Shown here: piece by piece, positions 18,242-26,509 of the stretch
Layout of the letters: the number at the start of each line of letters is the position of its first letter
Numbering within the stretch: position 1 is the stretch's first letter
NCBI GenBank assembly: GCA_965229685.1
Contig: OZ245920.1
Location: 1,922,001 to 1,986,000, forward strand
Source of the DNA: Pacificispira sp033344895
GTDB lineage: Bacteria > Pseudomonadota > Alphaproteobacteria > UBA8366 > Aestuariispiraceae
Direction: 5' to 3'
Length of the DNA: 64,000 nt
Made by a program: the position numbers and the translations under genes
Notes under the pieces: model-generated
The model's input: the letters and a program-made list of their open reading frames with translations, nothing else
Told to the model about the DNA's origin: nothing
Databases searched by the model: none

Positions 18242-19303
18242 CTACTCCCACCAGCCGGAAACACTAGTGCGCCCGGTACCGAACTCAATTCCGGCCGCAC
18301 GAAAATATTCCACCGCACCGGCATGAAGCGGCAGAACGTCCCCGGCTTCTACAAGGTCCTTTGTTTCCGAGCGCCGTGCCCGGGAATAACGGGTCCTGGC
18401 CTCCTCCATCTCCAATGCGTGCAGGGATTGGGCGAGCACGGACACGGTCGCGTCATGCAGCTGGGTGCTGGAAACGAGGACGACCTCCGTACTGACGGTC
18501 ACGATGTCGTCAGAATTCCAGGGAAAAACATCGCCCGGTATCGTCGCGACTTCAAAGAACGGACCCGAATTCAGGACATCGACCAGTTCCTGGGCTGTCA
18601 GGGTCAGAAAACGTGCATCGCATTCCTGCGTCAGACGATCATAGAATTCCGATGGAACCGGCAGCGCTTGGAATACAGCATCAACAGCACCGTTGCAGAA
18701 GGCATCCCCTGCTGCATCGCGGGGCAGTTCGTGCACCATTTCAAAATCACTGTCGTTCCAGTCGGCAAGATCGAAGACCAAACGCGCAAATGCGCGCTCT
18801 CCCGACCCGGGATTGCCGACATTGACGCGCCGACCCCGCAAATCCTCCAGGGTTTCGATGTCGGAGAATGCCGGGACCAGTATCACCATCGGGCTGTCAT
18901 AGACCGTTGCGATGGCCCGGATCTGCGGAAACGGGCCGTCTTCTCCAAAGGCACCCTCCCCACGATATGCCTCATAGGCCAGATCGGCGCGCGTGATCAC
19001 CACATCCATTTCGCCGGATCGCAGCGCATTGATGTTGAAGATCGAGCCCCCCGTCGCATAGGTCCGGCATCTCACACCATGTCCGTGACGTCCGGAATTG
19101 ATTCCGTCACACAGGTTCAGGCCCGCTTCATGCGAGACGCCGGCCTGCATTCCCGCCCCAAGCGCGATGTACTTGTCCATCGCCACCGCGGGAGGGATGA
19201 CGCCCATCAGGGAGGCGGCAACAGTCATTGCGAAGATTCCAGCCAAAAAAAGATTCCGGAGATCTGTCCCTTCCGCTGGCCGGCCCATTGCGCTGATGCT
19301 CAT
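18242..19303 (-). CDS. TAXI-family TRAP transporter solute receptor (orphan)
   Basis: 353 residues, signal peptide to about residue 42 (cleavage after AVA). The body has the TAXI family core: GLNLCDGINSG, CRTYATGGSIFNINALRSGEMDV, LRGRRVNVGNPGSGERAF and DAVFQALPVPSEFY-like strands. TAXI receptors bind glutamate or other carboxylates and normally feed a fused DctQM permease. No TRAP permease is encoded nearby; instead the gene sits between a giant lectin-like gene (25 bases upstream) and the TPR-secretin pair, so the receptor may have been adopted as a sensor or structural periplasmic part. SD GGGGGAGG lies 5 bases before the chosen ATG. Confidence 0.82.
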   Translation of the reverse strand: MSISAMGRPAEGTDLRNLFLAGIFAMTVAASLMGVIPPAVAMDKYIALGAGMQAGVSHEAGLNLCDGINSGRHGHGVRCRTYATGGSIFNINALRSGEMDVVITRADLAYEAYRGEGAFGEDGPFPQIRAIATVYDSPMVILVPAFSDIETLEDLRGRRVNVGNPGSGERAFARLVFDLADWNDSDFEMVHELPRDAAGDAFCNGAVDAVFQALPVPSEFYDRLTQECDARFLTLTAQELVDVLNSGPFFEVATIPGDVFPWNSDDIVTVSTEVVLVSSTQLHDATVSVLAQSLHALEMEEARTRYSRARRSETKDLVEAGDVLPLHAGAVEYFRAAGIEFGTGRTSVSGWWE

Positions 19304-19328
19304 CGCCGCCTCCCCCGTCTCGAGGTCA

Positions 19329-22300
19329 CTACTGGCCGAGGGCATTCACAACGGCGCGTTCCACGGCGGGCGGACGATGAGCCTTCAATCGCTCATCGAT
19401 TGCAGCCTGCGCGGCTTTGGCATCGCCGACCGGTGCGATGGAGCGCCAGTACGCCTGTTCCTTCGCCTGGGCGGCATCCATGTAATCCGGATAGGCATAC
19501 ATCAGCGGCACACCGCCGAAGTCGCGATTGAAGATTTCGACATTGAAGGTCGCGCCGGACCCACGATCGTTCCAGACCCATTTCATGTCTTCCATATCGA
19601 CATACGACACGGTGGACGGGCTTGCCTTGATGCAGGCAATGGAGTCCGGCCAGGGCTTTAGATCGGACGTATTGTTGGTCACGAAGCCGACGGCGGTGAA
19701 GCCAACCGGACAGCGCGGCATCCAGATGGACCCGTCGGTCTTCGCCCCGGAACAGCGATCACTCCAGACAAAGTCGAAATCCTCCGGATACTCCCACCAG
19801 ACTCCCTTACCCTTCCGGGCATTGCAGATCTGGCGCAGTTCACGGGGTTCGTCATAGCCGCTCTGAATATAGTCGCCCAGGCTGATGCAATCCTTGGGGT
19901 TGTCCAGGCGCGGGCGCCAGAACGAGCCGTCATTGTCGCCGCCCGAGCCACGATCGCTCCACACCCATTCAGCCTTGGCCGGTTTGACGCGCGCCTCGGT
20001 ATACAGACCCGACGGCTCGCTGCCGATCCCCTGGTCCAGCTCCGCCATGTATTCGTCATAGCCCTGAACGGTGAGGAAAATGACCTTGTTGAAGGCTTCC
20101 AGTTCCTTGCCGGTGAGGCCGAGTTCCTTTTTCGCGAATTCGGGACCGTGCTGGGCCAGAAATTCCTTCAGTGCCATCTCCGCCGCCTTGCCAGCGCCAT
20201 ACTTGGCAGCACCGGCGGGGGTATACTTGCTCAACTCGCCCTTAAGCTTCCATGCGCGCAAGATGTATTTCACACGCAGTTCCAGATAGATGCGGAAGGG
20301 ATCCTGACTCCAGTCCACCTCAAAGATCGGTCCTACGAGATAATCCTTGATCACGGGCGTTTCGTAGATCCGCCTGGCAGCCGCGTTTACGTCGCCCTTC
20401 AGAAGGTTGGTGAGAACGTCCTTCTTGAGGTTGTGGATTTCCTCAATGTCGCCGGCAACGGCACGCGCCCAGGATTCTGTTCCCTTGGAACCGAAATCCT
20501 CCACGAGCTTTCCGATCGTCTTCATGTGAGATTGGGGAATTTCCTGGGTCAGGGCCCCGGCGAGGGTAAAGACCTGCCCATAGGGGCTGCCTTGAGAGGC
20601 AATCTTGCCCAAGGCACCGGCTGCCCCTTTCAGATCATTGTTCCTGATCGCGGTCAGCGTCGCCGAGATGTTTTCTTCCAGCTTGCCGTATTGCGCCTTT
20701 GCGTGCAGCGCAACCCAGGAAAACGGTTCCTTGGGCTTGCAGCTGCTGGCCCCCGGAACCGTGTCGTCCCGCCCCGGGAAGGTGTGCAGGATCTGGTCAT
20801 TGTTGCCTGACTGGATGGCGACGGGATACCCCAGCATGTCGACATCGAAGCGCATAATGCCGGATGTCAGGCTTTCGAAATCCTTCCAACTGCCGTTGCC
20901 ACTGCCGGAAGCCCGGGGCCGCATGATCTTCCCATCGGCACTCAGATACCAGGGCATCCCGTTCATCGATACATGGATGTCCACGGCGTCCTGCTTGAAG
21001 ACCGACCAGCTGTTCTTGTTCAGATCGACATACAGCGCCCCATGCCCGGACCCGGCGAACCAAAGCCGCCTGTTATCCGGATCCGCGGAAATCCGCATCG
21101 GCTGTTCGGCGATCGAATCCGGCTTGCCGTCACCCATGACGACAACCGCCTGCTGCGGATTACGTCCCTTGATCTGAAAGACCGTCCAGAGGCCGTTCTT
21201 GCGTCGGTTCCATTCCTGATGATGGATCTTGCCGTCATATCTGTCACCGGCGACCAGTTGCCGGCCGTGTTTGACGTCGGTGATCGTGAACCCGCCGCCC
21301 CGCTGCAGATCAAAGCGCCATCGGGCGTTTGCCTTGGCGCGCCATTCCGGATTGTTGGGCTTGGCGTATATGCGGCCATCATAGCCGTCGCCGGCGGCGA
21401 ACAGCTGGCTGCCGTCTCGCGAGACGAGCCAGACGCTGCATTCCTTGCGGTCTGCCAGTTCGATACGCCATTCCGCCGCTTCATAAAGATAACCATCACC
21501 GTGGTTGCCATCCTTCCAGCGCAGCGATTTCCGATGCTTTGCATCGTCGAGCCGGAAGATGCCGTCTTGCGGGAACTTGCAGGCCGGGCCCTTGGTGATT
21601 TTCTCATAGTACAGCGGCTGCGCCACATGCAGGGTCCACCACTGCTCCGGCCGATTCCGCAATACAAGTGATTGCTCGACATCCTGATGATAGACACTGC
21701 CGTCGAAGTTCTGTCCGGAGACGAGCGCCCGGCCGTGCTTGTAATCGACCAGCATCACCCGACCATCTTCTCCGCTGACAAGGCGCCACATCGCATTTGT
21801 GCGGTCCTGATGCGGCTGCAGATAAATCTGATTGTCGTGGGAATCCCCGGCGACGAGATATCTCTCCGGATTGGTGCTGTCGCGCAGCCGGAACAGGCAC
21901 GCATCTTCGACCTTCTCGAAGTTCCAGACAGCCTCATCGTCATAGGGCTGGGTGTTCCGGTTGATCGCATTGTGCTCCGGCTGACTGCGATTTCCTGCGA
22001 TCAGGCCGCGCCCGTGCTTGGCATCCGTCAAAATGTAGAATTTCGATTTCGTCGGAAGCGTGCAAAGCACCTTGCCCGGGGCGCGCTTGTTCTTGCCGCT
22101 GGATGTCATGGAACTCATCATCTTCACGGCTGACATGGAACTCTTGCCGCCGCTAAGCAGACGCCAGTTCCTGTTGTCGAAGAAATAGACCTCACCGTCT
22201 TCGCCGAGCATGTATGGGGTCTGTCCGTCATAGGCCAGATCCCGGACCAGTACCGGCGCCTCCGCCAGTTCGCTGGTGGCTTCGCAGCGCCCGTTCGACA

Positions 22301-22616
22301 GATTTCTGTCGTAGACGATGACCCGGCGGTTGTCCGACGCCGCCAACCCCTGCGACCCGTGTGCGGCTACCTTTGTGGCGTAGAAGTTGTTGGGGCGTGG
22401 ACATTCGGTCCAGCCGCTGCCGGAGCGCGCGAAATTCATGTAGAGTTGGCCGGATTTGTTGATGCTCCATTTGACCATCTTGCCGGCGGCCACTTCCCTG
22501 CCCTTACCCCATCCCTCCCAGCGGATATTCGCGGCAGATGCCGGAACGGCGGCGCTGAACACGAACCCCAGAAGCGCGCCGGCTGCGGTCCAGCGACCAA
22601 GTATGGAATATGACAT
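19329..22616 (-). CDS. Giant secreted lectin-like protein with ricin-like and Vps62-like repeats
   Basis: 1095 residues with a Sec signal peptide (cleavage after PASA, about residue 28). Order of parts: a tectonin-like region (about 29-170); six units of the form HGR-x-L-(V/I)-A-G-x(4)-DG-x-I-Y (about 175-500), typical of ricin-type beta-trefoils; a second propeller-like part (about 510-640); an alpha-helical middle (about 650-880); and three VW(S/N)DRGSG units (about 885-1030) resembling Vps62-related domains with W-x-P, GF-x-A-(L/V)-G and KPWPDSIAC elements. Carbohydrate or surface binding is likely; the overall protein is unfamiliar to me. It opens the five-gene operon; start ATG 22616 follows GGAGAGG. 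Confidence 0.78.
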   Translation of the reverse strand: MSYSILGRWTAAGALLGFVFSAAVPASAANIRWEGWGKGREVAAGKMVKWSINKSGQLYMNFARSGSGWTECPRPNNFYATKVAAHGSQGLAASDNRRVIVYDRNLSNGRCEATSELAEAPVLVRDLAYDGQTPYMLGEDGEVYFFDNRNWRLLSGGKSSMSAVKMMSSMTSSGKNKRAPGKVLCTLPTKSKFYILTDAKHGRGLIAGNRSQPEHNAINRNTQPYDDEAVWNFEKVEDACLFRLRDSTNPERYLVAGDSHDNQIYLQPHQDRTNAMWRLVSGEDGRVMLVDYKHGRALVSGQNFDGSVYHQDVEQSLVLRNRPEQWWTLHVAQPLYYEKITKGPACKFPQDGIFRLDDAKHRKSLRWKDGNHGDGYLYEAAEWRIELADRKECSVWLVSRDGSQLFAAGDGYDGRIYAKPNNPEWRAKANARWRFDLQRGGGFTITDVKHGRQLVAGDRYDGKIHHQEWNRRKNGLWTVFQIKGRNPQQAVVVMGDGKPDSIAEQPMRISADPDNRRLWFAGSGHGALYVDLNKNSWSVFKQDAVDIHVSMNGMPWYLSADGKIMRPRASGSGNGSWKDFESLTSGIMRFDVDMLGYPVAIQSGNNDQILHTFPGRDDTVPGASSCKPKEPFSWVALHAKAQYGKLEENISATLTAIRNNDLKGAAGALGKIASQGSPYGQVFTLAGALTQEIPQSHMKTIGKLVEDFGSKGTESWARAVAGDIEEIHNLKKDVLTNLLKGDVNAAARRIYETPVIKDYLVGPIFEVDWSQDPFRIYLELRVKYILRAWKLKGELSKYTPAGAAKYGAGKAAEMALKEFLAQHGPEFAKKELGLTGKELEAFNKVIFLTVQGYDEYMAELDQGIGSEPSGLYTEARVKPAKAEWVWSDRGSGGDNDGSFWRPRLDNPKDCISLGDYIQSGYDEPRELRQICNARKGKGVWWEYPEDFDFVWSDRCSGAKTDGSIWMPRCPVGFTAVGFVTNNTSDLKPWPDSIACIKASPSTVSYVDMEDMKWVWNDRGSGATFNVEIFNRDFGGVPLMYAYPDYMDAAQAKEQAYWRSIAPVGDAKAAQAAIDERLKAHRPPAVERAVVNALGQ

Positions 22617-22939
22617 CGTTAGCATTCCTCTCCGAATTCCCTTCGCGCCCCGTCGCCTTGACCCGCCTTGTGAGGAGCCGGGAGAATGACCTGAAGCTCC
22701 TTGGACAGTGACGGTCACAAGCCTTTGGGAATCCTATCGGATCGCTAACGAACAAATAAATTTATTCTTGTAATATAATCATTTCAAAAAATGATAGTCA
22801 TGCTCAGTCCATGTGGAGGCAGCGCCTCCCGGCGCGATGTCCTCTCATCCCGGTGCGCAGGTTGGCGTGAACTTTCGTCGGCCGACACCGCGCCGATGCA
22901 AGGTGGCGAATGAAACCCTGCCGGATGTCCATCGGATCT
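22617..22939. other. Intergenic region with operon promoter
   Basis: About 320 bases between the cyclic-nucleotide-binding gene and the lectin-like gene. It is AT-rich around 22745-22800, where the promoter below lies, and has a GGAGGC-AGC-GCCTCC hairpin at 22815-22829 that might end the upstream exporter operon. No coding frame with convincing codon use is seen. Confidence 0.5.
22759..22787 (-). promoter_or_regulatory. Sigma70-like promoter of the lectin-secretin operon
   Basis: On the minus strand TTGAAA is followed after exactly 17 bases by TAAATT, inside the most AT-rich stretch of this part of the window. Transcription would start near 22750, giving a leader of about 135 bases before the lectin-like gene. 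Confidence 0.45.
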
Positions 22940-23488
22940 CTAGTGGTGGGCGGCACTGCCGGACAGAAGCTTCAGCATGCGGTCAAACCGATCACCGGCG
23001 AGGGAGACCTGATCCAGCAGCTTTTCGTCCAACTCGTCTTCCAGGACTTCCTCGCTGTCCAGAGTTACCGCTTCACCATACCCCAGACGCCGCACCGTTC
23101 CGCGCAGACGATCCGCCAGAAAGAAACAGAGCGCCTTGTAGAGCCGCATACCGAAGGCGGGGTCATCCTGGGTACGGCGTTCGATTTCGGAATGTGTCAG
23201 TTCCAGGACGGTGACCGGGCCGTCGGCCACAACCGTCGCCGATGGCGGGGATTCGTCCACAAACGACATCTCCCCGACGATCTCGCCGGTCCCCAACCGC
23301 GCAATTAATCCAATCTTCTCGTCCTCGACGCGCAGTCTGCCGTCCAACAGGAAGAAAATGCTGGTGCCGCGCACGCCCTGTCGGATCAGCGCGGTTCCGT
23401 CTTCGAATTTCACCCGTTGCCCGGCGCGCGCCATCCATTCGGCATCGGTGTCCTTCAATTGACCAAGGATTACGAGAACCTTGCGCAT
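22940..23488 (-). CDS. Cyclic-nucleotide-binding domain protein of the NHLM exporter operon
   Basis: 182 residues. Residues about 1-125 form a Crp-type cNMP-binding beta-roll (RVKFEDGTALIRQGVRGTSI, then GEIVGEMSFVDESPPSATVVA as the phosphate-binding cassette; the usual Arg is replaced by Pro-Ser-Ala, so ligand binding is uncertain). There is no helix-turn-helix, so it is not a transcription factor. A helical tail follows. It is the last gene of the exporter operon, 21 bases after the second ABC gene. Similar single-domain cNMP proteins accompany bacteriocin-type ABC exporters in other bacteria, so an allosteric or assembly role is inferred. Confidence 0.75.
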   Translation of the reverse strand: MRKVLVILGQLKDTDAEWMARAGQRVKFEDGTALIRQGVRGTSIFFLLDGRLRVEDEKIGLIARLGTGEIVGEMSFVDESPPSATVVADGPVTVLELTHSEIERRTQDDPAFGMRLYKALCFFLADRLRGTVRRLGYGEAVTLDSEEVLEDELDEKLLDQVSLAGDRFDRMLKLLSGSAAHH

Positions 23489-23509
23489 GACTGTCTCCCT
23501 GCACCCAAT

Positions 23510-26503
23510 CTAGATCATCTGTCTTTTCGCGATTTCGGCGAACAGCCCATCCTCCGCCAGCAAAGCCTCAAAGCGCCCCTGCTGGACCACCCGCCCCCGA
23601 TCCATCACCAGGATCCGGTCGACATGCCGAACGGTCGACAGTCTGTGTGCGATCACGATCCGGGTGCCGGTCAGATGCCGCAGACTGTTCATCACCAGAT
23701 CCTGAGTTGTGTTGTCGAGTGCGCTTGTCGGCTCATCCAGCACCAGGATCGTTGGATGTTGTGCCAGGGCGCGGGCAAGCAACAGGCGCTGGCGCTGACC
23801 ACCGGACAGTGTGTTTACGCCTTCGGTCACGACGCTGTGCATGCCCATCGGCATTGCCTCGATATCCGGCGCCAGGCCGACCATGCGAGCGGCGCGCCAG
23901 GCGTCCTCTTCGGTCAGCGTACCGTTGCCGGCGATATTGGCGAAGATGCTGCCACCCGACAGTCGGCCATGCTGCAACACCACCTGCGTCTGGCGGCGCA
24001 ATGAGGAAAGCTCGAGGCTGTGCAAGGGAATGCCGTCGAACAGGACCTCCCCGGATTCGGCCTCTGCAAACCCCAGCATCAGCCGCACCAGGGTCGACTT
24101 TCCGCTGCCGGAAGGACCGACGATGGCAATGAACTCGTTCGCATCGATCGAAAGACTGACATCGTCCAGGACAAGCTTGCTGTCCGGCGAATACCGGTAG
24201 CTGACATTGCTGATATTGACCGCGCCCCGCAGTCGAACCGCCGCGCGGGCGCCGTCCGATTCTTCCAGCGGTTCCTCGACAACAGGGCGAAGTCGTTCGA
24301 ACATCGGTACCGCGACCAAGGCTCGGGTCAGAGCTGACACAAGTGCGGTCATCGAAAGCATGAGTTGACCGAATGCCGCATTGAAGGCGACGAAATCGCC
24401 GGTCGACATCAATTCGTCGGCTTCCTCACCTGTCGCGGCGGTCATGATGTCGAGTTGCTGCTGCTGCGCGGCATCTTCCATGACGACGGCGGTTACGGCG
24501 AAGATCGCCCCGGTTGCCAGGACCGGAAAGACCGACTGGAAGACGGTCTGCATGTTGGCCAACGCCCGTGCCTGAACGAAGCAGCGCTTCTGCGCAGCGT
24601 AGAGGCCGGCCCATCTGGCGTAGGCGCGCTTTTCAGCACCGGCCACCCGCAGCTTGCCGATCGCGGACAGCACCTGGAGAACGAAGCCTTCCGCCCGGCC
24701 CTGCTGCGTGATCCGAGCCCGCTCGTGAACCAATTGCCGGTGCCCCAGAAACCCGACGACCGCCACGGATAGGGCGATCATGCAACTGGCCAGAATGGCA
24801 AGGCGCCAATTGTAGTAGAACAGCAAAGCGAGACTGAAGATCGAGAAGACTGCTCCCAAAAGGCTTTGAACCGTGGTGCCGCTCAATGTCTGTCGAATTG
24901 TCTGGATGCCGAGGACCCGGTCGGTCAGATCACCGGTGGTAAAGCGCTTCAGAAAATGGGTCGGCAATCGCAGCAGCCGATCGAACAGTGAGGATTGCAG
25001 GACGAGATCCGCCCTGCCCTCGACCCGCAACAGCGCAACGATCTTGACCGCTTCGAACGACGCAGCACCGAAGCCGGCGAAAACCAGGGCGAGTACGATC
25101 TGGAGATGCCCGGGGAAATCCGCACGCGGCAACACGGTCTCGATCAGATGCCCGGTCAGGACGGGTGTCATTGCCGCGATCACGCCGCCGCATAGACCCA
25201 TCAGGGCAATGCGGCGGAAGTCGGCCCTAAGCGAAGGGAGTATGAAGTCAAGAATGTCCCTCAGCGACGCGATAGTAGCCGGCAGAGGGCGATAGACCAT
25301 CATGGCGTCTGCGGAGAGACCGTCTGCCACCGCGCGGTCGACCTGCATTGGGTGACCGGTCGCACCGGCAATCAGAACATACCCTCCCGCCCGACCCGGA
25401 ATCAGCGCGACCGCCTCTCCGCCTTCGGTCATGAACCCCAGTAGCGGCCCGTTGTCATGGCGCCACCACGCGTCCCGCAGCAGCACCTTGCGGGTACGGA
25501 CGCGATAGCTCAGCGACAGATTTTCCAGCGGGTCGATGCCGGGACGCGGCGGCGCGGCGCGAGGTGCATCACCCAGTCCTACGCCCAATGCTTTCAGCAC
25601 AACGCGAAAGGCCGCGTGCAGGCCGTTCCCACCGAAATCAATGTCCGACAGATCAAAGGCCGGTCTTCCGAGCATCGCTGCCAGATCCCGGATGGAACGA
25701 TCTAGCGCCGCCCCTTCCGCGGACACAATGCGTTCAAGGCGCCGCTGGGCGAGATCGTCCCGCTCAGAAAATACGTCGGACAGGGCCCGTTGATAGATTT
25801 CGAGGAACCTGGTCAGGACCGGCCGCCATTGACCCCGTTCGATCAGCGTCGCCATGTCCAGGGCATTGAAATCCGTGAACTCCGAAGCCCCGACCCAGGA
25901 AGACGCCGTAACCGGTAGGCAGTCGGCCCGTCCGGCGAGACGATCCTGTAGCAGCAATCGGTCACCGGATTCCGCTGTGGCCCCACCCGCAAGCCATACC
26001 GGGCGGCGACCGGTGGCAAAGGCGGCCTCGCCCGGCTTCAAACTGCCGGACATGCCGGGCTCGACAACTACCTCCCGCTGCGCCGGACGGTTTTGTTCAA
26101 TGCCACGCAACAGCCCGGCGACGAACCGATCGAGACGCTCCCCCAGAGACGAAGGGTCCATGCCGTCGAGATCGAACCCGACCTGGACACGCGTCCCGAC
26201 AGTGCCGACGGCCAGCAAGGCGAGTCGGGTCTGCCCGTCCGGTCCTTCTTTCGGAATTTCATTGTCGCAGAGACCAAAAACGACATCCCCTGCCCTGGCA
26301 CGATAAATCGGATACCGCATACCGGTCGCAACCACGCCTTCGACCTCCACGGCAAAGACGTCAACATGACCGTCGACGACACGAAGGCTGTCCCCGGTAC
26401 CGATCAACAAGATCGGATTGTTCGAACCGACCTCCCGAATGTCCGTTTCCGATGCGGCGAAGGGGTAAGGCGCTCGCTGGTCTTTGGACAGGGTCCGGTC
26501 CAT
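23510..26503 (-). CDS. NHLM-type bacteriocin ABC transporter, ATP-binding protein (ABC2)
   Basis: 997 residues. A long N-terminal region (about 1-420) with a barrel-like part matches the extra domain of NHLM system ABC2 proteins. It is followed by six membrane helices and a C-terminal nucleotide-binding domain: Walker A GPSGSGKST, Q-loop, signature LSGGQRQRL, Walker B ILVLDEPTSALD and switch IAHRLSTVRH. There is no C39 peptidase residue set here. It starts 6 bases after the ABC1 stop, with GAGGAG upstream of the ATG, and probably forms a heteromeric exporter with ABC1. Confidence 0.85.
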   Translation of the reverse strand: MDRTLSKDQRAPYPFAASETDIREVGSNNPILLIGTGDSLRVVDGHVDVFAVEVEGVVATGMRYPIYRARAGDVVFGLCDNEIPKEGPDGQTRLALLAVGTVGTRVQVGFDLDGMDPSSLGERLDRFVAGLLRGIEQNRPAQREVVVEPGMSGSLKPGEAAFATGRRPVWLAGGATAESGDRLLLQDRLAGRADCLPVTASSWVGASEFTDFNALDMATLIERGQWRPVLTRFLEIYQRALSDVFSERDDLAQRRLERIVSAEGAALDRSIRDLAAMLGRPAFDLSDIDFGGNGLHAAFRVVLKALGVGLGDAPRAAPPRPGIDPLENLSLSYRVRTRKVLLRDAWWRHDNGPLLGFMTEGGEAVALIPGRAGGYVLIAGATGHPMQVDRAVADGLSADAMMVYRPLPATIASLRDILDFILPSLRADFRRIALMGLCGGVIAAMTPVLTGHLIETVLPRADFPGHLQIVLALVFAGFGAASFEAVKIVALLRVEGRADLVLQSSLFDRLLRLPTHFLKRFTTGDLTDRVLGIQTIRQTLSGTTVQSLLGAVFSIFSLALLFYYNWRLAILASCMIALSVAVVGFLGHRQLVHERARITQQGRAEGFVLQVLSAIGKLRVAGAEKRAYARWAGLYAAQKRCFVQARALANMQTVFQSVFPVLATGAIFAVTAVVMEDAAQQQQLDIMTAATGEEADELMSTGDFVAFNAAFGQLMLSMTALVSALTRALVAVPMFERLRPVVEEPLEESDGARAAVRLRGAVNISNVSYRYSPDSKLVLDDVSLSIDANEFIAIVGPSGSGKSTLVRLMLGFAEAESGEVLFDGIPLHSLELSSLRRQTQVVLQHGRLSGGSIFANIAGNGTLTEEDAWRAARMVGLAPDIEAMPMGMHSVVTEGVNTLSGGQRQRLLLARALAQHPTILVLDEPTSALDNTTQDLVMNSLRHLTGTRIVIAHRLSTVRHVDRILVMDRGRVVQQGRFEALLAEDGLFAEIAKRQMI

Positions 26504-26509
26504 TACGCG

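Noticed and set aside
22815..22829. GGAGGC-AGC-GCCTCC hairpin as a firm terminator of the exporter operon
   Set aside because: Stem is only 6 bp, lies about 110 bases after the stop, and no T-run follows; kept only as a remark.
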